Origin: Pteria penguin
Lineage: Eukaryota > Mollusca > Bivalvia > Pterioida > Pteriidae
Assembly: GCA_035048485.1 (NCBI GenBank)
Contig: CM068587.1
Coordinates: 30,212,534 to 30,276,533 of the forward strand
DNA length: 64,000 bases
Reading direction: 5' to 3'
The number at the start of each line of letters is the position of its first letter. Positions within the stretch are counted from its first letter, which is position 1. The notes under the pieces are model-generated. The model saw only the letters and a program-made list of their open reading frames with translations, did no database searches and had not been told where the DNA came from. Position numbers and translations under genes: made by a program. This document shows positions 11,531 to 24,700 of this stretch, in pieces.

Positions 11531-12844
11531 GTTGTTGGTGTAGAATCCATTTTTCAAGACATACAACAGAAAATAAGTTACAAATCTCTTGGAGTAAAGT
11601 TTACTTTGCAAGGCTTGTATAATAAAAATTGTATTTTAATTGTGTTTGTATTCGTTTACATAATTCATTGTAAATAAATAAATGAAATTTATCCGTTTGT
11701 TTCAATATTATTAGCTCTGCTGGCAAGAGATCAGCAGAGTGACAGTCAGTTACTCCTCTGTGGTTTGATTATGGGCTAGAAGTATTTGTATTCCTGATGT
11801 AATCTAGTGCATGTGTAAGAGTGACGGAAATAGGCGTGTTTTAAGTCTTGTTATGCTTCTCGATCTTTTCATTATTGTTAATTTAATATGACTTTTTCCC
11901 CCATTTAGTCAGTAAAATTCTTTTGAGTGAAAAAAAAATCAATATAAACCATCGGTCAATAAGCACCGCCTACCCGTTTTAAGAAAATTGATAAAACACT
12001 ATTCGGCAGGGAATGCGGGGTTGCAGCCCCGTAGGTCGAAAAGTTTTGCCCAGCAAAGGTCGTTCTGGCTAGGTTCAGGGCTTCAACCCTAACCCACCCT
12101 TTATTGACTGAAAAACATACATGGAAAGTCGCACTCACTATTTCAAGCGTTTCTATATTCGCCTGGTATAGATGCTTCGGTTCTGTCTACTAAAATTAAT
12201 GATGGTGGATTTTACGATATAGCCGACTCTAACTGACCAAGAATGACAAGGCATGGACAAGACATGAAGCTTTGTTAACAGGGCAGTTGCGGTACCGACT
12301 GAGAACTTGAAATAAAAATGCGCAATTTCTAGGCCCAAGAACTGCCAAATTGCGAGAGCTTCCGGGTGAGTCTCCCTGGTCCCCCAGCAGGGCTCCGCCC
12401 TAGACCTGCTGGGGACCTAGTCAATCCTCAGACCCTCACCTGAGTACGCCTTCCTAACTCTAAAACCTGGATCCCCCTTGGATATGATCTAGTAAAACTA
12501 ATCAGCTGCGTCACAGAATCCACCATCATCACTCGCTTTTCTTGTTCAAATTATTTCCAGTAGAGAGTATCGAAGTATTGCGCTTCACGCTTGCAATTGT
12601 TTCTCCTAAATTTCCCCTTTTTCTCGCCCTGCTCTCAATATTATTCATTCCTCCCCGCGACAATGTTGTGTCTGAAAAAATGCAATATGTAAAAGAAGCA
12701 TAAAATCACGGTAAACATAACAGGAACATAAGATTATGGAATACATATTAGTCTGTCGCGTAGACAATTTACTATTTTAGATACCATCTCCATTTTTTTT
12801 TCTGAAGTTTGTGTTTTAATTCCCTCTCTTTACTCAATAAATAA

Positions 12845-13165
12845 AAATGATACAAAATGTGTGGAAAATGACTACGTCAGAAAAGAGCCCAAAAAGCATT
12901 CAACTTTGACTACAGAATGGAACCAAAAACAACATCATTTCTTGAGACGCGCTTGTAGATCGCTCTGGGGCATTCAGTGTGTCTGTGTATGCAGCCGATT
13001 CCATGAAGAAATTTCTCCAGCTTGGATACCCTTTAGGGCCTACGTCATCCGCCCCGAATTCATCCCTGGATTTGACCGAAAACAACATATCTAGGGGACC
13101 TTGATCACTTCATACCTACCAAGTTTCATCAATCTTTCAATTAGTCCTGAAGAAGTCATTCGGTT
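12845..13165. repeat. dispersed repeat family B, copy 1
   Basis: Shares with a second region (54880-55210) the ordered phrases CATTTCTTGAGAC/ACTTCTTGAGAC, a GATCGCTC/GATTGCTC block, and near the end CCAAGTTTCATCAA followed by GTCCTGAAGAA/GTTCTGAAGAA. This is an interspersed repeat remnant; the open frames over it on both strands are not genes. Confidence 0.6.
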
Positions 13166-13282
13166 TATAATAATTAACAGACTAATAGTATAACACCCCC
13201 CCCCCCTTCTTTGAAACTCACTTGGTCCGAAAAGCAATGTGAGCTATTGGCATATTGTCATCATTTGGCGTCCGATGTCCGT

Positions 13283-13556
13283 AAGCCGATATAGCTTAGT
13301 GGATGAGTTGTTCGACTCGTTACCGGAAGGCCCCGGTTCGACTCCCGCCATGGATGCATCGACGTCCCGATAAGTCAGTAAAAGCCCGAGGTCCCGTGTG
13401 GCGGTAGGCGTGCCACGTAAAATACACCTCACTGCTTCGGGAGGGCCCGTTGCAAAAGTATAATTTCCTATGCGATGCATCAGCCAGATGTCGTCACCGT
13501 ATTCGTGAAAGAATTGTGGAGTAATGTAAAATAAAAGTCAATCAATCATTCAATAA
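13283..13556 (+). mobile_element. tRNA-derived SINE with intact A and B boxes
   Basis: The head has TAGCTTAGTGG (A box) and GGTTCGACTCC (B box, a perfect match to GGTTCGANTCC) at normal tRNA spacing, followed by a tRNA-unrelated body and a TCAATCAATCATTCAAT tail. The head does not close into a full cloverleaf with the 3' flank, so this is a retroposon and not a tRNA gene. It is one of the best preserved copies in the window and retains a plausible RNA polymerase III promoter. Confidence 0.83.
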
Positions 13557-13848
13557 ACCGATGTCCGTCGTACGTAAATATTTCTTATTTTCATATCCGA
13601 AACAATCGGTCTGATTTGAATTAACTTGGTAAGGGGGTGTATGTAATGTCCTTTACCGATCATCCTCTTTTTGCTCCAGTTGCATAAAAGATATGGCCAC
13701 TAGGGGCTTTCTAAGATTATGACCGGCTAATTTTAAAAATCTTTTCTGAAACAAAAAGACAAAAGTTTAGATACTTTGTATGAATAATGGCTGGTCTTTC
13801 TACGAACGAGCCGTCGCTGGTGCCCATTGAAATCCAAAAACATGAAAA

Positions 13849-13850
<2 letters not shown>

Positions 13851-13911
<61 letters not shown>

Positions 13912-13913
13912 TA
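13851..13913. repeat. compound AT/AC microsatellite
   Basis: About 47 bases of alternating AT followed by about 16 bases of AC. It generates artificial Tyr-Ile and Cys-Val runs in minus-strand frames, which should not be read as a protein. Confidence 0.95.
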
Positions 13914-13979
13914 TATACGAGAATGAAACCCAAGACGCCCATCTAGATAATTGATACATTAGGTTTGTTGACTTATGCA

Positions 13980-14620
13980 GCCAGTGTGGCAAAGAAATAT
14001 TTGACCTTTTTCCAGTTCCGCGCCCCCTAGCGGATTTCCCGATATTCCAAAAGGGCAAGCTGTAATGTGCGTGTATCTCATCGTTCACTAAAGATGTCTT
14101 TTTTTTATATTTTTATTTTATGAATTATTGGCTGCTTATTAGATTATTCATAATTTTATGTTTGTGTCTTTCGTGTTTCTGAAGAGTTGTACGTAGCGCT
14201 AATAGAAATTAGTCAGATTTTGTGATAGGTGTAAAGCAGGTTTGTTACCTGTATCCCAAGGTTCCTCTGGCAAAAGTCAAATGCAACATTCCTCATATGC
14301 ATATTACTGCATGCCCTCCTATACCGCCATTTTGTTTATGGAATCTCGGGAAATCCCCTAGGGGGTTTGGAACTGGAAATAGGTCAATTCCTCAAAAGAG
14401 AATAACCTCTCTAGACTACATGTACATCGCCCGCTCTGGATCCACCCTTGACAAATTTGCATGAAAAATAACTTATGAATAACCTTTAAAACTTCATCCT
14501 ACCAAGTTTTGTCCAATTCCCTTTAGTGTTTCTGAAGGTGAAGATGACAAAAGTTTACAGAAGACCTCTGGAGATGGATGAACCACGGACGGACTTTTCC
14601 AATAAGCTTCTCTTCTGCCC
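13980..14620. repeat. dispersed repeat fragments, two opposed copies
   Basis: CCAGTTCCGCGCCCCCTAGC (about 14013) is mirrored by CCCCTAGGGGGTTTGGAACT (about 14355), so two fragments of one repeat lie in opposite orientation about 340 bases apart. The right part ends in CCAAGTTTTGTCCAATTCCC and TTTCTGAAGGTGAAGATG, resembling family B ends. No coding sequence. Confidence 0.5.
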
Positions 14621-16150
14621 CCTTTTCAGACAGTATAATCCAGTAACACATTGCTTATGGTGGAATCATAGTACAACTTAAAAGTTTGATACCATTCAGG
14701 CAGGTGCCGCCACCATAAAGATAAAACAATTCTGTTAAGACATTCAGTCTACATGTATATGAAGCAAAAATGAGTGATTCAAGGTAACCTGAGAATTACT
14801 TGAAAACTGGAACATGGTTGTTTTTCCTATGAATTACTCCGAAAACCATCATATAGAGTATATACTTCCTATACATATTAACCCATTAAAACAAATTTGA
14901 TGTGATAATATTACCTTGATCCTATCTTCGAAGGTCTCTGAACATTATTATCCACAAAAACTTATTTTCATTTCTTTTTATTACAACTATTTTCATATAA
15001 ATATCAATGAACATAAACTAATTCAACCAACTATTTCTGTACAATTCAACATTCTCGCAAGTATCCATCACAGTAAAAAAAATGAATGATTTCTTTAATA
15101 TAAAGGTAAGCATGTGTTTATTACAATCAAAGTTATCATTTATACATATGACAAATTGTATAATAACATATGGTTTAAATTTACATAATGAACAACAAGT
15201 ACCATCATTCTTCATATTTGTAAACATAAATGGTGACATGTTATAAATTTTCAATGCAAAGTACTTCTCTGAGATTATATACCACAGTAAATACATTTAT
15301 TTCAACTCTGAATAAATAATGATAGCACTCACTTTTTACAAAGCACTTACTATTATCACAACATAAGTATCTGAAATAGACACATATGATAATTCTAAAT
15401 TTCAAGGAAACAGGATTTATTTTGAGCATGTTAAAGAACAAAATCACAATATTTTGACAAGAATTCTAATTAGAATGTAAATTAATTTAAGGATATTGTA
15501 AACTAAATATGCATAAACATCATGTCACATAAAAAAGAAATAATGGAAGCATAAATAACCACTTAGTTACACAAAGTATTCAAAGGTAATCATAGGACTG
15601 ACAATAAACACTACTATATAGTCAGGGATATTATTTTGCTTTTGCAGACACGTCACAAATATTGGTTTGGTTGTTATTTATGATGTAAATGTATAAAGGT
15701 TTAAACCAATGCGGGGAACATCGTCAGTCAGGGCGACAAAATATTGTTATTAAAGGCAGAAAATAAAAAGCATACAAAAAGGAATAATAGTAAACATAAA
15801 GTTACTAGAAAATTGACAGCCATGATAAGCCCTGATTTGTGACCTTTGACTCTAAAACCACATATATATTCTTCCAATCATTCTGTATCTTGAATTTGAA
15901 ACATGTCAGTTAAAAACCTTTCTAGTTACCACATCACAACCAAATTGTTGACAGTTGTACAGCCAAACCAATGTGAGTCCCTAGTAACATATCAAATTGG
16001 AAAGACAAACACTCAGAATAAGCAAGTGTCAACCCTCCTACATTTCTCTTTTGCAGCATACAATTTATTAATACTTCAATTGAAAAAATTAAAAACAAGG
16101 GCAACGCAAAGTGTGGCATCCCTTCAAGAGGCAGCAAAATCCATCATACT
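14621..16150. other. intergenic, nothing recognised
   Basis: AT-rich DNA downstream of the uncharacterised minus-strand gene. Short frames occur on both strands but have no splice support or recognisable composition. Confidence 0.4.
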
Positions 16151-16420
16151 AAATTGACCTTGACCTTTAGACCCCAAAATCAATAGGGATCTTCCTCTCA
16201 TTATATTGAATTTTTTTTTGTGAAAAATGTACTCAGCTGGGATAAAACTGTGGCTTCTACAGAGTCTATATAGATGGTTTTTCTATGATGACCTCTACTG
16301 ACTTAACTTTAGATCTCAAAATCAATAGGGTTTTCCTCTCCCTATACTAAAGCCATATGTGAGGTATGGACCCAGTAAGGCCAAAACTGTGACTTCTAGA
16401 GTGTCTACAAAGTTGGTTAG
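16150..16420 (+). repeat. dispersed repeat family C (CCCCAAAATCAATAGGG)
   Basis: Two sub-units, each with GACCTTTAGACCCCAAAATC or a decayed form, then AATAGGG and a TTCCTCTC block and GTGACTTCTAGAG-like text. The same phrases recur at 35320-35810 and 45340-45680. An interspersed repeat; no coding potential. Confidence 0.6.
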
Positions 16421-16539
16421 ACATATACACATACCCACGCATCCACTCATGCAATGATGCATATTATTATTAACACGCACATGCAACCACCTACACAAAA
16501 ACAGTATCATTACTAAATCCCCCTGCAACACTGTTGCGA

Positions 16540-18400
16540 GGGGATGAAAAAATTATGAGTATCTAGCACAAACTGTGACAAATACCTCAATACCCATAAA
16601 TGTTACCTGTAACATACTACTATTTGGATGTCCTCTGTATGATGACAATGTCAACACAAATTTTTTTCTAAAAGTTCAGAAATATATTGAAGGCAGCAAG
16701 AGATTTTAATTTCCTTACTCAACCTCTATCATTTTTCTTCTTATCATTTTCATTATAACTCATTTCTGCAACATATATTCATCACCTACTGTTTTTGCAA
16801 ACATAATGTTAGTCAGCTGACTCTTGTGTAAATATGTCTGAATGTTTGTGCTGTTCAGTATCTATTGTTCTTCATTTACATATTATGAGTTTGTTTAATA
16901 TTACTTGCTTATTCATGTTCATATATTTATTTATTGTATTTCATTTACATATTATGAAATTGCTTAATACTACTAGCTTATTCATGATCATATATTCATC
17001 TATTGTTTCTCATTTACACATTATGAGTCTATTCATACTATTGTTATATACTGAATGCTAATTTATTTAGACTGTTCATGTTATTTACACTTCTTTTTAA
17101 TTATAACTTACTTCATCTAATTATTCTCAATTTTTTTCATTTTTAGAGTAATTCCTATCAATCATTCATAATCAATTACTTGTACTATCCAGGCCATTGC
17201 TTAAATGTAAAACTTAATTTGTACAAAGGAGAGAGCTTTATAAAAGAATTATTCTTGTTGCTCAATCCTTAAATAATATGTACGCTTATATTATATATGC
17301 TTAAATCAACAAATAAATACTGTTTAAACCAAATACCTCAATGCACTAGTGAGATATGAAAATTTAGCTCCTATAGAAGCACCAGTGGCTAATTAGCTAG
17401 GTAATTCTAAAAACATCATGCATTCATTAAATATTTACAACAAATATAATATATATAGTGGCTCTGTAACCTGTGCAATCTTCTTACTTAGACTTATTTG
17501 TCCTTCTTTGTAACAAAGAATTCTTTCAAGAGCCCACATTACTAATAGTAACACTTAAATACTTAATAAGCGCCCAGAATATGTATGAATGATCATATTG
17601 TTTGATCTCATAAGAAATAAACTGATGAGCAGAACCAAATTTACAATCTCTCTTAGAGGAGAATGCCAGCACTGAGAGCCAATCAGCTCAAAGAACAAAT
17701 GATATATATATGGGATAAACGTGCTAAACTTTAATTGTGATTATCACAGTCGGATACACCATAGTACAACCTGAGATAATCCCTGAAACACAAACTCCTT
17801 TGAATATAAAGTGTCAAAAGACTTAAATATTTCTTAAATATTTAGGAGGGAAAAGACGTGACACCGAAAATCAAAGTAAACAGGTTAACAATAGTGCAAA
17901 AATATTAACATATTACATTACTGTATCACAGTGTTTGTTGCCTAATGCTCCAACAGGAGCAAAAAGGATTATAAGGTAAGGTAATATTACAGGGTTTAAA
18001 TGACATCAAATGTCTTCTCACACAGCACCATCACATTAAGCAGATAGAGATTCATGTGCACTTACTGAACTCAACTGCTTTCTATAAAGGTTACATCACT
18101 AACATGTCTGAAAATGGAAAAAAAAAATCCCAAAACATTATATTCAAATTCAAAATACTATTGTAAGAAACATCAATCTTTACTCAAATGCCCCTATCAT
18201 TGTAAATACATATTTTACTTTGATTAAAATAATTTCATTCGTATCTATTCAAATGGAGTGGCTACATACTGGTATAAGTTTTATGTATGGTGTTTCTATC
18301 ACCTATGACATAAAAGTTGTAAGTACTGTGCATAAACCCGTTAGGAAATTGATAGGTGAACTTTAAAGCCACCTGATAACATCAAAGTTATCAGGAAAAA
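16540..18400. other. AT-rich intergenic DNA
   Basis: No gene recognised. Contains imperfect internal duplications around 16850-17040 (CATTTACATATTATGAG repeated three times at about 60-base spacing), which account for the repetitive short frame there. Confidence 0.45.
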
Positions 18401-18408
18401 AATGCACT

Positions 18409-18414
18409 TTTTAT
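18409..18414 (-). terminator. candidate poly(A) signal
   Basis: AATAAA on the minus strand, about 290 bases downstream of the stop codon of the uncharacterised gene ending at 18702. Plausible as its cleavage signal, but such hexamers are frequent in AT-rich DNA. Confidence 0.4.
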
Positions 18415-18701
18415 TCAAAATATCATGTGATAGAAAGAATCTATTATGTATATTGATTTACCATGTAAATGATGTTTTATGAAACTTGTTGCATTTTATA
18501 TTTACATTCCCTGCCAAGACTCTGCAATATATGTATCAAGACACATAACACCTTTCATAAAACATTGATACTGTAAAGTAAGACTAAGTGCTGTTTAAAT
18601 TTCAACATTCATTTTTCCTACTTCTATAAACAGCTATATTATTTTTAAAAGCAATGCTAAATATGATCTTCAATATTCCAACAAACTTCTTCAAAAGAGT
18701 T

Positions 18702-21700
18702 TTAGTTTTCAACTTCCATTTGATTTTGTTTTATGTATTCACATAGTGTTACAGCGCATGAATTTAAACAAACATTTGCTACAAAACAAATACGATACAA
18801 ACCATTTGGAATTGGCTGATTCCTTGGTAGAGATTGCAACGTTTTACAATATACTTTCGTCTTCCTTTTTGGCCAAGTATTCCATACTTCATCAGGCACC
18901 ATATCAATCTTCCCAAGGTCACAATATCTACCACCTATAGTATCATATGCACGACTGTAAATTGCTATTTTCTGATGATTACCAGTTCTCTTCAATGACA
19001 TCATTTTATTGTTTGAGTTTTTAATTAAATGCTTCAGTTTCCCTGCCTTATCTGTCTCGCATCCTCCACAAACATTTCTTGCCTTTCCACCCTTTGATAG
19101 TTTTGGACCATTTTTCCTGCTGCCTGTATTGTTTTTTCTTTGACTTTTGAAAACTCTACCTATAGTCATATTTCTTTCAACAGACGAAAATTTTGGATTT
19201 ACTCCAATGTCTCGATCAATGTTGTTATCGACTGGACAGTCAACAGTTTGAATTTTCACACTTTGTTCTTTACCAATGTCTTTATTACTACTGTCACTAC
19301 GTAGAGAAATATGTACATCTGTGCATTCTACCATCTTGCTTTCATCCAATCCTTTACCATTTTGCTGATTGCACTTTATCTGCTGTATGTTCCCTTTTTG
19401 ACTGACATCACTTTGTTTTCCTGTACTAATGTCTGTTAATTTGCAAGCCTGTTGCACCTAAGAAATAACATTTAAACTAAATGTGAGAATCCCATTGCAC
19501 AAAACTACATCAGAATATTTAATATACCTGTAAATAGACATTTCTTGAAATCAAACATGATGTGTTTATGAAACAAAGATGCCCAATGAAAGTACTATAT
19601 GTACTTGTGGTATAACACTATGTACATAATGATGAAACTTGTATGTCCACAAATCCAGATACCTTAAATTTGCCTTAGTCTCATGCAAATCTTCACTATG
19701 TCTCCTTGGATGATTATGAAGCAAGCTATTCCTTTAGAATTCATGATGTTTATATCTTTATTTGTAATTGACAAATTCTTCTTATTAAGGTATATATTCT
19801 CGCTAAAAATGTAGGAGCCCATCTAAATATTATGACTTACGGTCGATGAATTGTTTTCAATATTCTTAACAGATGTTTGCATTAAATCAGCTTTGGCACT
19901 GTTAGTGTTTGCACCAAATAACTGACCTTTTCTTGAGGTTTCCTACAATGGAAGTATTTCTCTGCACTGATTGTAATATCTCTTATAATTTTACAGCATT
20001 TGTACTCATATTGTGCCTGCATGCACAACTTCTTTGTCATGGTAAGCTAAAGATATTCGATACACCTAGATAGATTATCCTTGAAGCTTTACATCTACTG
20101 AAGGTACATCTAACATATGACGACCTGAACCATCTTGTAAGGTTCCAACCTGGGACTTCGTGATTTGAAAGCAGACTCGTTAAAAACAAAGTTCAATTGG
20201 TTTTTCAGTACAATGACAGAATACATTACACATACATGTACCTGTATATAATTGCACTATAAAGACAAACTCTGAAGCAATAACACTAATAACCATATCT
20301 TGTAATACCTGCACATCTTTTTGTTCTTTAAGATCTGGTAGGGGTACAACAGCATGTAACTCTACTCCAACAGGATATAGTGGAAGCCCAACGATGCTTT
20401 CATCTTCCAGTGGTACAATCTCCATAGAGTTCACAATCGTGGAATCATGTACCTCTAGTTCATTCGGTGTAGCTAATACTGAAGACAGGTCCATCTTAAA
20501 AACAATGTATTTGATGAGTTTCAGCATGTTGCCTTGACATAAGGGGTACGTCTTGTATAAAAATATAAAAAAGGTTAACTCTTTTTCTCTGTAATGGTAA
20601 ATCTTAACTGCAATGAGGTTTAATGTTTATGTACCTACCAGAACACATGACAAACACTGTTTTCATGCAAGGAAATTATACTTCAACATCGACTAAAAGA
20701 TGCAGAATTTACAATTTTGAATAAATATATAGTAGAAATTCATTTTATCTCTGTAAGAGATATCTCCTAATTTTCTCTGAATACACATTTTTAAAGAATT
20801 GCACACATTTCATTTTTGTTTACAATTCATCATATTTCCCTAATCAAGTAACATTACAAGTATAGTTACTCTTACATCAAATCCTGGAAAAGTCTTTGGT
20901 CCACGTACACTGCTGGAAGGGGTACTGGTTAAAACAGGATTTTTTGAGGCAGGAACTCGAAGTGGTGACAGCTGGGAGCCGTGAAAGTTTGATACCGTCT
21001 AATTAGAAAGAAAACTGACTATATCATATGGAAAAAGCACAAATACAGAGAAAACACTTCAGGCAATACACATAACATCTCCTCTTAAGAGCTCATGCAA
21101 GAATTCCAAATACATGTAATTAACACAAATAGCTTAGCTATGTACTCTATTTAAGAAAATAACAACTACCTAGCTATGGTTTAATATCCATCAATTCCCA
21201 GGGTCGCGCACCTCTTGCTATGAAGCAGTTCGGTGATAATTTGATTGGTTCATGCGACTCAGGGAATTACTGGACAACAAACCATGGATAGGTAGTTGTT
21301 ATTTCTATTTAAGGTAGTAGAAGCGATGTAAGGGACGTAATTCTGAAAAGTGTTTAAAACGTTTACATGTATGGCCGCTTTTCAAGCATGTTTCAGATCT
21401 AGACCTATGTCGTTCACATAACAACCATTACTAATGGTATTACCTAAATCATATTCACGTACACACGTTTTTCAAGCATTTTTAGATAAAGACCTATGAT
21501 ATTTGTAAACATAACAGACCATCATTTCTCCTATATTCGCAGAGTCATCCGCATTATTTGTCAAAATGATAAGCCTTTCTTCCACAAGGGAGTGAAAGAT
21601 AAGTGACACGCGCTTTACCGGAAATGACTTTGACCCAGTTACGGGCATCTAACTGACGTCATTGTGTCTCGAATGTGACGTAAGTCATTTGTGGCTTTGC

Positions 21701-24700
21701 AGATTTTATGGTGGTTGATTATGTACGGTAAAGTATAACGTCAGTATTTCAAATATACATGTATTCAGTAAATTTATGTGCTTCACATGATACTCATTAA
21801 AGTTGTTTGTTCTCGGCAGCTTAGTGAATAAAATCTAGTGGTGGGTTTGCTCTTCTGTGAAATAGGCCAAACGAGTTGTTCCGCATGGAAAACCATCAAA
21901 AAGCACATGTCAATATTTGCAAACAAACCTTATTGGTAATAGTACATATGTAATTATGCAGACTCATAGTTCACAGTCAAGATCACAGATAATTTCACCT
22001 TAATATCGTCAGAAAAGGTTTCATAAATGAAGTACACATACCATAGGTGGATCTAGAAATTTTTGAAAAAGGGCGGTAGGGGAGGGGGGGGGGGAGAATG
22101 CAGTCTCCCATGACTAATGTTTTGCAGTATTCCGTCCGGAAAGTGGGTTGCAGCCATAAAATTGTCGAAAATGACTTTTGTTTTGGAAAAACTTTCCAAA
22201 CCTTGCAACTTCTCTTCAAATCCCCAATGCATACCAAACGTGTGTCTTTTATAATTCATTAGTAATGGGCAAGGTAAAAGTTATATTTGACATTAAGGTC
22301 AAGTTCACAAGGCCATTGACTTTTATGTCATTTGAAAGGAATTCATTAGAAGGGTACACCTCTCAGATTGAAGTCTCTTTCTCTTATGTTTGATAAAATG
22401 TGGGCAAAGTTAATTTTAGCTAATTCTAGCATATGGTTCACGGTCAAGGTGACAAGGTCATTGACTTCAAGGTCATTTGCTGAAAGGACTTTATAGGTGA
22501 AGTACACACGCCATATATGACATCTTTTACTTTTATAGTTCAAATGTTATGGATAAGGTCAAGGTTGTAGACTGATACTTGAAACACAGATAGAGCAAAT
22601 GTAATATACATGGACCCCAACACTACGTAATTCGAACCGGGGGCATACAAAGGAAATACCATACACAAATTGTTGTATTGTATAGACATTCAATATTTCA
22701 AACATTTTCTGAAAGGAAAAATGTTTCAGGACATTTTTTATGAAGTATTTATTATACATATCACGTATGGACATTTGAGCATAGTGAGAGAATGAAGGGG
22801 AGGGGTAATTCAATTCTGAATAACTTAGCAACCCTAGGTTAAATTTTCTTTAAACTGATATAGAAAAAAGATGTTATATTGAAAAAACATTCACAGTTTT
22901 TTTGAAAAAATTAAACTACAGAATTTTTTTACAGATGGATAAAAATAATCTTATGAGGGACTCTGAAATTGGTAATTTTTACTGCATCAATCAGGGAATA
23001 AGTTCATTTTACAAGGACTAAACAAGGAGTAAATATGATAAGGCACTTTAATTATTGCATATATCCTTCAAAAGCATTGAGAGTTTTTATATATTGATCT
23101 AACCCTTTGTTATCAGATTCCATGAACATTTGAAATATCTTGAAATCAATTCAAAGCGTGCTAGAATGGGGCGTATCTGCTTTTTGTCTGGAATTTGTTG
23201 AAGAACAATACATGGAATACATCGGAAGAAAATCTCAAGTAATATTAGAATTTCAAATGAATGCTTATACATGAAGTATACATGAATTCTAATCATACCT
23301 GTACACTTGAAGATATTGCCTCTCCTTTCTCTAATGATTCTGAAAATAAATTGTTCAGGAAAAACAATATCTGAAAATTCATTTCCCGGTATCTATAGGA
23401 ATACCAAATATCACAGTTACTTGACCCAATGAAAAAAAAAAACATAACCTAATGTAGCTGCCCACCTCTTAGACCTTCATTGTGTTAATGATAGCAGTGC
23501 ATTAAATGTTTGCCTGCTGCATCCATCCTTGACATTGACTACAGCTTCACACTCCAGCTTTATATATATGTATATGCCGAATGTGACAAGGAGGTTCGAA
23601 CCTAGACACAACAAATCATATGTCATACTTGTAAATTTATCAGTAAGCAGAATTATACAGCAATGAAATGAAATCAAATAATAGTACATGTATTCAGCTT
23701 CTTAGTTATCATTTACCTTGATGTTCAAGTACTGACCTGCCTTTATAGAGGATAAGTCTTTAGTCACTGCATCACTGATATCATTATGTTGGGACACAAA
23801 CAATTGAGTAGAATGCAGAGGCGGATGATTTTGTTGAAATTTTTTTACTTTCTTAGGTGACCTAAGACAAAAGTCTGTTAGTGATTTGACATGTAATTCA
23901 ATACCCAGAAATAATGGATCATTATTTTTTACAACTAGTTACTTCAAATAAATGTTAACACACACATTATTTATACTTTTTAACTGAACTGACCCATTGC
24001 TTTCGCAGAATATTTATTGAATTTTGTGACGTCACAATACATTTTCAAAGTTTGTCCAAGGCATGACTACGGTACAAGGTATTGTGACCTCATCTGATTC
24101 AATTTTTTCGCGCAAAAATAAAACAGTACTGGATCAGTAAGAATTTTATTTGCAATCAAATATTATAGCTTACCTATCATCTGGCACAGTGATTACTTTG
24201 GGCGTGGTTTCTAACTGCAGCTGTCTGTGATGTACTGCAAACAAAACAAAAAAGCATCGATTTCTACTAATTGTTCTATGAAATAAAATATCAGTAACAG
24301 AAGATCTGGTTGCATTAATACTAACAAAGTCTGTATCATTTGTAATACCAATTTAACTGGTGTTTTATCACAATAGCACTCAAAATAACATTCCATAAAG
24401 ATCATTCATGGACAACTGGAAATCAGCGTGGAAGTTAGTACCCCCTGATTGGCTGTTAATACCCAACAGAAACCCTAAGATATACAGTGATGCTCCATTA
24501 ATGCAGGCTCTATTTATCTGAAAAATCCACTTTCCAGACAAGAAAATGCACAAATGGATTTCCCAAATGATATTTTGATCCGGAAATCTGTTTTCTGGAT
24601 CTGGACAAGGAAATACGGGTACAGAATTACAAAAGTACATTAAATTTGCTAGGATAACCCAGCCAAAATCTTGCCTTCCTGACGTAGCTGTAGCAAATAA

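Noticed and set aside
13283..13350. tRNA gene
   Set aside because: A and B boxes are good, but the acceptor stem does not close and the sequence continues into a SINE body and tail.
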